From positions 2,790,001 to 2,854,000 of the forward strand of contig JAULSN010000001.1 of assembly GCA_033439765.1 (NCBI GenBank): a stretch of 64,000 nucleotides of DNA, given 5' to 3'. The notes below the pieces were generated by a model. That model searched no databases. It saw nothing but the letters and a program-made list of their open reading frames with translations, and was not told the DNA's origin. This DNA is from Lasiosphaeria ovina (lineage: Eukaryota; Ascomycota; Sordariomycetes; Sordariales; Lasiosphaeriaceae). Numbering within the stretch: the stretch's first letter is position 1; each line of letters begins with the position of its first letter. The translations under genes were made by a program, and so were the position numbers. Positions 13,109-21,277 of this stretch are shown piece after piece.

Positions 13109-14860
13109 TTACCAACCACCCCCTATCTTGCCAGCCAACTGCACAACCCTCTCGGTGTCGGTTATTTGGCTCTTACCAACATCGCTGACAACCTCTCGAT
13201 AACTCGTGTACACCAATCTATCCAGCCCTATCCCAGTCATGTCCGACCAATGCGCCAGAGTATCTCGAATTTTTGAAGGGGAAATTCCATTCACAACCTC
13301 GTCCTTCGGATCTCGTCCAGAATCTGGCTCATCAGCCGAGAAATATGCCTCGTCAACCTCGGCCAGCCAGTCTTTCTGCTCCTGGGGGCCGGGCTTTGTC
13401 AGCAGGCCCTTGCGATCAATGATTGCTTGGTCGTCGACCTTGATCTGTCCGCCTCCGTTGGTGCAGCCGCCAGGGCAAGCCATGACTTCCACATAGGCAT
13501 AATCCATGCCCGAGGACCGCCCAGCCGGCCTTTTGGCGCCACCAAACGGCTTTCCTCCCGGCATCCTCGACGCCTTGGCTGGCTTTAGTCTCCGAACCAA
13601 GTTCTGGATGTTGCGGAAGCCATAGTACCGCGCGGCCTTGAACAAAGTCTCACCGGACGCAGCAACGACAGCGTAGTCAACTACGTCGGCGTTTCTGCCC
13701 CTGGCCGTCTCGATTCGCGATCCCGGGTGTCTCGACTGGACGTCATGGAGGATGTAGTGTAGGTTACCGCCAGATGTGCCCGCGACCCGCGACTGTTGGC
13801 GACTCCTTGTGGGGAACAGGAAGCTGTGTATGAGCGGGTCGGGAAAGAGTGGTTGCGATGCCGCCACTTTTGGCAGGGCAAAGAAGTCTATACCTCTCGA
13901 GGCGGCGAGCATGAGAATCTCCTTGCTCGTAATGACGCAGTCGACGTCCCGAATGCCCCGGCCAGGCTTTCCGTCGCCCGCCCAGACCGCGTCCGTCAAC
14001 TCCTCGCGGCTGGCCTCGAGCTTCTTGTCGAAACACGGCATGATGGCGAGATGCCATATCCTGTCGGGGGAAATCCCGAGCGAACGGCTGAGTGTGGTTT
14101 TTACGAGGGTGCCCATGAGCGCTTGCGGGGACTTGACGCGAGAGAGATGGGGCAGGACGTAGGGATGTGTTTTTTCGGCGTAGCATACCCAGCCCGGGCA
14201 CGAGGATGTAATGGTCGGCGTAGCAGGCTTGTCGGACGGCAAAAGCGGTAGCGTCTGCTGTGTAGGAGAGGTAGCTCTAAGAACTTCGTCAGATCCGAGC
14301 ACGAGACATGCCTCGCGCGCCGTGTTCGTGTTCACCATCCACGTGAACCCGTTGCCCCATCGCCCGCCTCCGGGCAGGCCGTCCGTGCCCATGAACAGCT
14401 GCTCGATCATGCGGCCGGCCTGCCGCTCCGTGACGCCGTGCCCGCACGCCGCGGCCAGGCTGGCGCGCGTCTGCGGCGACACGCTCGCCACAAACAGCCT
14501 CGCCGACGCGTCCTGCAGCCCCTCGACCGCGAGCCCACCGCCAGTCCCAACCACCCTCAGCGCCGGCGCCGCATCCAGCACGCTGAGAACTTCGTTGTGG
14601 CTCTGCAGGCTGACCAGCACCGCCTCGGCCGATGTCACGCACCCCGAGCACGCCAGGCAGTCTGTGAGCGATATCTGCGCCGGCGGTGCTGGGCCTTCCT
14701 GCCCCTGCCCGGGTTGCCCTTCGAGTATGACGTCGTGCTCGTTGCTGTCGTCGTTATCTTTGGGTGTTGTTGTCTGTGGCAGCGTCTCGACCGGCTTGAT
14801 GCACGCCACGCCCGGGCTGATGAAGTCGTTCAGCTCGTCGACTGAGAGAATCGCCGACAT
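13109..14860 (-). CDS. NAR1: Cytosolic Fe-S cluster assembly factor NAR1
   Basis: Single exon, 583 aa, started at the ATG at 14860 (MSAILSVDELNDF). The open frame continues upstream, but without an ATG and without family-like sequence. This is the iron-only-hydrogenase-like protein of the CIA pathway, which with CIA1/CIA2/MMS19 passes 4Fe-4S clusters to cytosolic and nuclear apoproteins. The N-terminal cluster ligands are visible as C20, C68, C71 and C74, and the C-terminal set as C221 (SSCPGW), C276 (MPCFDKK), C462 and C466 (ACPGGCTNGGGQ). A Gly/Ala-rich loop near 430-452 and a Gln/Gly-rich linker near 45-60 are lineage-type insertions. The chain ends in Gly-Gly-Gly-Trp, so a terminal aromatic residue is present. 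Confidence 0.95.
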   Translation of the reverse strand: MSAILSVDELNDFISPGVACIKPVETLPQTTTPKDNDDSNEHDVILEGQPGQGQEGPAPPAQISLTDCLACSGCVTSAEAVLVSLQSHNEVLSVLDAAPALRVVGTGGGLAVEGLQDASARLFVASVSPQTRASLAAACGHGVTERQAGRMIEQLFMGTDGLPGGGRWGNGFTWMVNTNTAREACLVLGSDEVLRATSPTQQTLPLLPSDKPATPTITSSCPGWVCYAEKTHPYVLPHLSRVKSPQALMGTLVKTTLSRSLGISPDRIWHLAIMPCFDKKLEASREELTDAVWAGDGKPGRGIRDVDCVITSKEILMLAASRGIDFFALPKVAASQPLFPDPLIHSFLFPTRSRQQSRVAGTSGGNLHYILHDVQSRHPGSRIETARGRNADVVDYAVVAASGETLFKAARYYGFRNIQNLVRRLKPAKASRMPGGKPFGGAKRPAGRSSGMDYAYVEVMACPGGCTNGGGQIKVDDQAIIDRKGLLTKPGPQEQKDWLAEVDEAYFSADEPDSGRDPKDEVVNGISPSKIRDTLAHWSDMTGIGLDRLVYTSYREVVSDVGKSQITDTERVVQLAGKIGGGW

Positions 14861-15766
14861 GGTTGCGGCTGTGTTTGTCGGTCGGTCGGTCGGTCGCCCA
14901 GGGGAGGAATGCCCCGGTTTTCGGGGGTTGGTTTTTTCAGGGAGACAGTTCGGTGTGTGTTTGGTAGATACCGGATATATACCTATATATGTGTATGTCT
15001 GAAATGGTGTTTCTCCGCGGGAGGCACCGGAGGCACCGATGGATCCCAATAGACTTTGAAACCCCGGCTGACTTTGCGTAATGGTGTAGGTAGGTACCGT
15101 ATTCGAGGTAGGTATTCCGGTCTCGGTTACTTTAGATCAGTTCGTTTACTTGTTCGTGTAGTCTCCGTGTGTTCGTGAATCCCTCTTAAGTTGTGGACTC
15201 GTACGTAGCACAGCAAGGTACTACATTGGCTTTTTCTGCTTTGAAATGCCTTTCAGCGCATTTGCGATGCGACATCGGCTGCCCTCCACTATTTTTGGTG
15301 GGGGAGCGAGTGGCGGCTCCTTTGACCCCTCTCTCTCGCCGCCCCCAGCTGGAGGAGGCGCCAGGGGGGTGCAACTGGCAGCTTGAGTTCCCCCCACACT
15401 GTGTCCAGTATGGTACCTCCTCCGGGGATGTGGAACTGGCCCAATTAGAGCGCATTTGTTTCGGATGACGTAGCTCACCGGTCAGCCAAGATCATAGCCA
15501 GCCCAGGTGAGAGCTCAGCTGTCAACAGTGGGTACGTGTACATACGTGGGTTTCGACGCATTTGCGGCTAGAATACGATTTCCGATCGGTGAATTATTCC
15601 GCTTGAGTACGATCACCTATCCAACATTGCAAAGCCCCTGCGGTGTCAAATTTTTTTTTTTTCGAGGATCGGTTTAGTGCCTGTATACATACGCTTGTGC
15701 TTGAATTAAATTCACTCGGGGACCAGACCGGAGACTCTTGAGAGAAGTGAGAGACTTTAGGTGGTC
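14861..15766. promoter_or_regulatory. Divergent intergenic region NAR1 / membrane protein
   Basis: 906 bp between the NAR1 start and the plus-strand membrane-protein gene. It contains a GGTCGGTCGGTCGG array near 14880-14894 in the NAR1 leader, several GGTAGGTA motifs around 15088-15114 and a T-run at about 15650-15661. I see no gene. Confidence 0.4.
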
Positions 15767-16675
15767 ATGGACGTGAGTTGTTTCCCAGCTAGAGCTCGAC
15801 ACGCAGATTTCACCACTGAGACCAGACACTAATACCCATCCTCCAGACCGTATCAGTGTACAGCTTTGGCAGCTTCGCCTGGTTGAGCGCTCAAGCGGTG
15901 CCGTTGATTGTCTGGCCGAGTTTCATCAGCACGCTACTGAGCGTGGACGCGCCGAACCGCTATCAGGATCAGTATGGCCACCCCAGCTGTAAGTAAACAG
16001 ATCGTGGTTACCCCAACCAAGTTGGATCAGGTCTACTCAGGGGTACCGTAGGGAGGCCCCAGAGTATAACACGACTCACACAGCTCCCATCAAACGTCAA
16101 GACCGCCGTGGGAAGATGTTGGCCCATACTTGTCACTAATATGAATAGCAGCGGTTGAACAGTATTTTGCCCGCTCGTTGGGGCTGTCTCAACTTGCCAT
16201 CGGCCTGTTGTTGGTTGTTCTATCCGGCGCCCTGCCGCTTACCTCGATGACAGATAGTGAGTTCCTTCCACTCACTTATAATCTCTAGTCATCTCCTACG
16301 ACCTAAACTGTCCCCTCACCCTATTCCCTCAATAAAAATGACAGACTTCACAATGTGATGTGCCTTACTCACATCTCCCCAAACATAGGCCCTGCCGACA
16401 CCGTGTCCCCCTACGCCGACGCAGTCGTTCTTGTTTCCATGCTGTACCACGCGTCAAGCGCCTTCTACAGCTACGCAAGGTGGAACGGCAGTGGCCAGAT
16501 GGCCTACCTGCTAGGCTGCTTAGGGAGCAGTGCCTTTGCGGCGTTCGGCCTCGGGACTCTCCTGTTTGCCGGCGACAAGGGCCGCCTCAGCAAGCGGACG
16601 GGCGCGGATAAGCGCACGAGCGGCTGGCCGTTCAAGAATAGCGAAGCTGACAGGAAGAGGCCGAAGCATCTGTGA
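15767..16675 (+). CDS. Four-helix membrane protein, 180 aa, with a 6-nt first exon
   Basis: Four exons: 15767-15772, 15847-15988, 16149-16256 and 16389-16675. All three introns have GT..AG ends with strong donors (GTGAGT, GTAAGT, GTGAGT), and the phases agree through to the stop. The first exon holds only ATG and one Asp codon. The product has hydrophobic segments near residues 10-34, 60-80, 95-113 and 122-145 and a basic, Lys/Arg-rich C-terminus (KNSEADRKRPKHL). This suggests a small integral membrane protein with a cytosolic tail. I do not recognise a named family. Confidence 0.8.
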
Positions 16676-16819
16676 CTGTTTTCCTCGCCAAGGGGTGTGG
16701 TGGCCGTGGTGAGTCTTGGGTGATGGCTGTCTCGCCGGCTAGTGAAGGCTTAGTTCGGCAGCAGCTCCTCTCGGAAATAAAGTAGAGGGAAGTCAACAAA
16801 AGGAAAAGAAACAAAAGGA

Positions 16820-16939
16820 ACATAAAACACCGGGGATTCGCTGGTCGTCACCGACCCAACTACTAGTCTGGCTCTTGCTTGTTTATCTAGGGGAGAGCGG
16901 ACAGGAACCCGAGTTTTCCCATGGGTCTTGTTCGTATGT
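16820..16939 (-). rRNA. Divergent full-length 5S rRNA copy (variant or pseudogene)
   Basis: The reverse complement starts ACATACGA and ends in the GGTGTTTTATGT-type terminus of fungal 5S rRNA, exactly 120 nt. It keeps the GTCCGCTC block, the AGTAGTTGGGT core and the ACCAGCGAATCCC 3' block. Pairing partners around the middle (the usual GTACTTAAGCC region) are altered, and GGGTGGGTGACC reads GGGTCGGTGACG, so it is a variant or a mutated pseudogene. 5S genes are dispersed in Pezizomycotina, so a single copy between protein genes is expected. Confidence 0.75.
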
Positions 16940-17910
16940 GCAAAGTCTGCCGGATTTGGAAGCCTCAGAGCCTAGGAAATAGGATGAAGACTATGAGTCT
17001 TGGACTTTGGTGCAAAGGGTGTCGAAGATGGAAGCTTGTCAGCCCAGGAAATGGACACAACGTCCAGGAAATGGGATGCTCGCCTTTCCGGCAGCCGTGG
17101 GGTGGGGTCGTTTAACTTTAAACGTACGCTTTTGTTATCTGCTGTTAGCCGCAATACTTGCAGTGACGGTGCCCCATCAAGCCGCTTATTATAAGGAATC
17201 CGAGTGAGAGGCCGGCAACCATCTTCCAGCTACCAAACTGGACCTAGGCAATTTTATTGCCTTTACAGAGGGCGAGGGCAAAGGGACAAGGAGAAGTTGG
17301 ATGGTACTGCAGTGAAGGTACCGTTCACTCGAGACTTCGTCGGCCGCCATCATCCGAGAAACCTCTACTCGTACACGTTCCTCCCGATGATACATCCCAA
17401 AGACCAGTCTAGTCGATTCGCTCGAGTATGGTATGCCTTATTAAGAAACCCTTGAAGGCAGCTAAAGAGATCGTCCCCGCTTGTGCTTCCCAAGGACTTC
17501 TGGTACCGAATCCTTTTCGTATCAGCTACCGCTTTCGCCGGGGGGAGGGCGGGGGCGCAGAAGCCTGGTGCCTACAGAGCCCGCTTCTTCATCTGCGATG
17601 CATATTGACTCCTTCGTTAAGGAAGTAGCGAGACGAGACTAACCCTTTGTGCGATTGGGTCTTCACTCGTGAAGTTGAACGCAGGGCAGTGTTCAGCATT
17701 CATTGCGCCATGGGTCTCGAGGCACTCGGACTGTCCATCGAAATTTAACGCAATGTTGTCGCATGGATGATTATCTCTGTAGTATGAATCCCTATTCAGA
17801 GAATTTCCATCCCGAGGCCTGGGTTGAAGAGAGACGGATGCTGCCTCTAGGGCATCATCTGCTCCAATCATGGATCTCGAAGATGATGATGCAGCATAAC
17901 AATACCGGCG
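16940..17910. other. Intergenic stretch between 5S copy and coding relic
   Basis: Short frames only, with no motif I recognise. Part of it (17640-17910) may belong to the decayed relic on the minus strand that follows. Confidence 0.35.
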
Positions 17911-18608
17911 TTATTGGCCTGACGCGATGAATTTGTGCCAGGCATGAAAGGCTGATCCGAGCTCCGAGGGACATGAGTGACTTGGTCCGCTGTAATTGGC
18001 CTGCAATTGGGGGCCTAAGTTCTCCAGATGGTCCCAGAGATTGTTCAAAAATCCTTGCGGGCATACGCGATGCTGGGGTGGTTTATACAGTTGAGCGACG
18101 ACATGAAAGACTAGGCATAGCTGTACGGTATCGACCAGTGTATCGTGATGCAAGCCGGAAAGATGATGCTGCGGAAATAACGCCGAGAACACAACCTCGA
18201 GCTTCTGGCTTGAAAGGCCGATTATCGGACGCAGAGAACTATCCGAAAGACAGCCTCGCACCGTGGTCTCATGATATGTGCGCCCGATCTGTTCAACCCA
18301 CCAAATCCCGCAGCTGGGAGACTGACCAATCTGGATTGCGATCGGCCGTCGCCCGAAGATCTCTACGTTCAGCATCGGTGATAGGATCTGTGCTTCCTCG
18401 TCCTGAAGCAATCTGAAATGTGATGCATCCAAAGCCGTCGAGATGACCCCATTCTTCGCCCATATATCTGGACAGGGTCTTCGGGCTAATGGCTTTGCCG
18501 TGGAAGGTCCGCCACTGGTGTGCTGTCTAATTGGGGTTAAGAACAGCTGCTTGTCGAATGCGCTTCACCGCGTCGTCGTCTAGGCGCCGAATCTTGTGAG
18601 GAGGCATC
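17911..18608 (-). pseudogene. Decayed coding relic, unidentified
   Basis: Read on the minus strand, the ATG at 18608 opens a plausible protein start (MPPHKIRRLDDDAVKRIRQ) that hits a TAG after 26 residues. The same frame continues with TAHQWRTFHGKAISPKTLS, then MGEEWGHLDGF and ITDAERRDLRATADRNPDW, before further stops. The positively charged N-terminus and helix-rich segments resemble a DNA-binding or transposase-like N-terminus, but I cannot name the family. The stop codons fit C-to-T decay. An alternative frame is open from 18432 to 17911, but its composition looks less natural. Confidence 0.35.
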
Positions 18609-19122
18609 TTGCGAGTATGTTTTCATCCTCGTTAACTGCAGCTTTAGCACCGGGTCTGGATTGCGAAATAGTAGTAAGCTAGAGAGAAGCCAGCTGTTAC
18701 CGGCGGATTCGTAAAGTGAAGGTAAAGGTGCTTTGCCTGGAGGAAACTTGGTTTCGGAAAGACTTGCGTGTCGGTGTTGGAGCCAGTTTTCCGTGATCCT
18801 ATTCCTAGGCCAGCTGCGTCTTCAGATATTTTCCGTAGTTTCGTATATCATACATCACACTGTTCTTTTGATTCCTTTTCTTCAGCCTTTTGCCCTCTGA
18901 CCTCCAAAATTGCGTAATTGTCTGGGCGAGGATTTTGCGACCAAAAATTTGTATGGGCCATTGAATGACGCGAAAGGAGCTGAATGACCACGTGACTAAA
19001 TTTCATGCGCTTACACAGTAGGCTAGGGCCCCAGAAAAGGGTTTTCAGACGTTTTCGAAAACCAGACCCCACCGATTTTGGGGAAAATCTCTCGAGCATC
19101 ATTTGGGCTAACCACCGCCATC

Positions 19123-20298
19123 ATGTCGCCTACAACTATCCATCTTAGGTCGGAGACGAAACCGTTGGAGCGCCGATCGCCACGTATGTCTTCTCATTCC
19201 TATTTTCTTGGGTATGAAGCTAATGAAACAGTGTCGCCGGCCTCGGCGAAGGCTCTTGTCGAAGCTGGCTTTCTCCTCCGAGTCGAACGATGCCGCGACC
19301 GTATTTACGGAGACGATGAATATGAAGCTATTGGTGCCGAAATGGTGCCTGCCGGATCCTGGGTAGATGCGCCACGCGAACACATCATCCTGGGCCTGAA
19401 AGAGCTTTCCGAAGACGGCAGTCCTTTACCCCATACGTACATCCACTTTCAGCACTGCTTCAAGAACCAGGAGGGCTGGGCCGCGTCTCTCTCGCGCTTC
19501 GTCCGAGGAGGTGGCATGCTCTACGACCTGGAATTTCTGACTGGAGAAGATGGACGTCGGGTAGCTGCCTTCGGTTACTGGGCCGGATATGCCGGCGCCG
19601 CTTTAGCCCTCATCGCTTGGGCTCACCAACTTCTGCACCCAGGAATTGCTCAAGGCCGCGTACCTCGTTTCGATTCTGCCCTTGCTCTTGCCGATCATGT
19701 CAAGTCGACCATCGAAGCCTCGATAGATACCAATGGCGGTCAGTATCCTCGCATCATCATCATTGGTGCTCTTGGGCGATGTGGCAAAGGAGCTCTGGAC
19801 TTCTGCCTTGGCGTCGGCATTCCTCGAGAGTACATCCTAGAGTGGGACATGAAAGAGACCAGCCACGGAGGGCCCTTTCCAGAAGTGGTTGCTTCTGATG
19901 TATTCATCAACTGTGTATATCTCGGCCCTACGCGCATTCCTCCCTTCGTCACCTTCGACTCTCTTACGACGCCGGAGAGACGGCTTCGGGTGATCTGCGA
20001 TGTCAGCTGCGATCCTAATAGCGAAAACAACCCGATACCAGTTTATTCCAGTTATAGCTCGTTCGATAGCCCTACAGTCCCTATCTCTCAGAAGCTTGAT
20101 GGGCCCGAACTACGGGTCGTAGCTATCGATCACCTTCCAACTCTGGTTGCTCGAGAAGCCAGCGACGAATACTCTCGCCTACTGCTGCCGAGCTTGCTCA
20201 CTTTGAACCGTCGGGAAAGCGAGGGTGTCTGGGTCAGGGCAGAGCACACTTTCGCGGAGAAGGTCAGGGAGCTACCTGGTGGTAGCTCGAGTGTTTGA
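19123..20298 (+). CDS. LYS1: Saccharopine dehydrogenase (NAD+, L-lysine-forming)
   Basis: Exons 19123-19183 and 19232-20298, 375 aa. The 48-nt intron (GTATGT..ACAG) joins ..LERRSP-L-SPASAKALVEAGF.., the typical N-terminus of the family. It catalyses the last step of the fungal alpha-aminoadipate pathway, saccharopine + NAD+ to lysine + 2-oxoglutarate. The family-typical segments YIHFQHCFKNQEGW, LYDLEFLTGEDGRRVAAFG, the nucleotide-binding stretch IIIIGALGRCGKGALDF and the C-terminal IDHLPTLVAREASDEYS are all visible. Length equals the normal family length and there is no disruption. It has no obvious PTS1 at the C-terminus. It sits alone between relics and the HET-domain gene. Confidence 0.95.
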   Translation: MSPTTIHLRSETKPLERRSPRMSSHSYFLGYEANETVSPASAKALVEAGFLLRVERCRDRIYGDDEYEAIGAEMVPAGSWVDAPREHIILGLKELSEDGSPLPHTYIHFQHCFKNQEGWAASLSRFVRGGGMLYDLEFLTGEDGRRVAAFGYWAGYAGAALALIAWAHQLLHPGIAQGRVPRFDSALALADHVKSTIEASIDTNGGQYPRIIIIGALGRCGKGALDFCLGVGIPREYILEWDMKETSHGGPFPEVVASDVFINCVYLGPTRIPPFVTFDSLTTPERRLRVICDVSCDPNSENNPIPVYSSYSSFDSPTVPISQKLDGPELRVVAIDHLPTLVAREASDEYSRLLLPSLLTLNRRESEGVWVRAEHTFAEKVRELPGGSSSV

Positions 20299-21190
20299 GC
20301 TCAGCTATTGTTCGCGGGCATAGTGCCGCGGCAATGATCAGCCATGTGGGCGGACTCAGGGAGAGGTCCGGAACATCTGTCGGGGATATCTAAAAGGCCC
20401 ATAATATGACACGCTTTCAATGGCCGAACATCGCTCCGGGATAAGGAAGCCCTCGGCATAAAATGTGAAGAACTACGATTGCAAGAACTGTTAACATTGA
20501 TAGGCCTGAATGCCAGTGAGAGCTCGTAAAGAACAAGTGCTATTGCGCTGACTAAACTACTAGCAGAGGTCCAGCCTAGAATAAAAATGCCGCTGCCCCC
20601 CGCTACCATCCCCTTTGCTAAACCCGCTTTCGTTGCTTTGCTTTCTTTCTCCATTCGAGCAGTTCAGGGCGGCTTCTTCGGCCTCGCGTTTGACCCTGCC
20701 GAGCTCGCCAAGAAGTAGGGCCATCCCGGCAGCGGGTTCGATTCGCCCTGCCGAAGATAACTACCCTGGGATCAATTCAGACTCAACTACGTTTGGCTAT
20801 TCCATTTCTGGGCCTGAAGTTGAGTACAGCGCTGGGTCCTCCTCATCCAGCATACACGCATTCTCTAGCATGTCCGTCCACTTCCCAAGGGGCGCGGCGT
20901 GGCTGTGCTTAAGTGAACGGCACTGCTCCGACATCCATATAGGTATGTATATTTTCTTTCGTCTACTCAGGGAGCGACTTCCATAGTTAAATCTACCACC
21001 AAAGTGAAATGGAGTATACCCATCACCACGTTATACACTTGAAATAAACACAGTTATTAAGGATTTGTAGATATGGGCGCTGATAGTTCCCACACAGTGG
21101 ACATGATTGTTTCACTTGTTTGGTCGGCGGACCCCTCGGACACGGGATTAGGGGAAGTCAGCAATAGAAAAGGAAACAAAAGGGAACAAA
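20299..21190. other. Intergenic stretch LYS1 / HET gene
   Basis: The convergent 3' regions of LYS1 and the HET gene lie here. A minus-strand frame 20301-20654 has one hydrophobic stretch but no other support. The stretch 21148-21190 is similar in sequence to the tail next to the 16820 5S copy. Confidence 0.35.
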
Positions 21191-21193
21191 AAT

Positions 21194-21240
21194 AACGAAC
21201 AACGCCAGGGATTTGTTTATCGTCGCCAAACTACTGATCT
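21194..21240 (-). pseudogene. Degenerate 5S rRNA fragment (3' half)
   Basis: The reverse complement reads AGTAGTTTGGCGACGAT..AATCCCTGGCGTTGTTCGT, a mutated form of the 5S 3' half. The adjacent purine-rich tail (about 21154-21193) matches the tail beside the 16820-16939 copy, so both the 5S part and the flank are shared. Confidence 0.5.
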
Positions 21241-21277
21241 TCGACATGGTGGGATACTCTGTGATAAGATGCTCGTC

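Noticed and set aside
13066..13276. Extension of a frame past the SUZ gene stop
   Set aside because: It is an alternative frame of the SUZ gene 3' end running into NAR1; RGG-rich frame with the SUZ motif is the real one.
17911..18432. Open 173-codon minus-strand frame
   Set aside because: The neighbouring frame has better protein-like segments through stop codons; this open frame is probably a by-product of the decayed relic.
20301..20654. 117-codon minus-strand frame with one hydrophobic stretch after LYS1
   Set aside because: Starts with ATG but shows no conserved pattern, no splice context, and lies in the LYS1 3' region; not enough support.
20727..20752. GGTTCGATTC, resembling a tRNA B box
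   Set aside because: No consistent T-arm, anticodon arm or acceptor stem could be folded around it.
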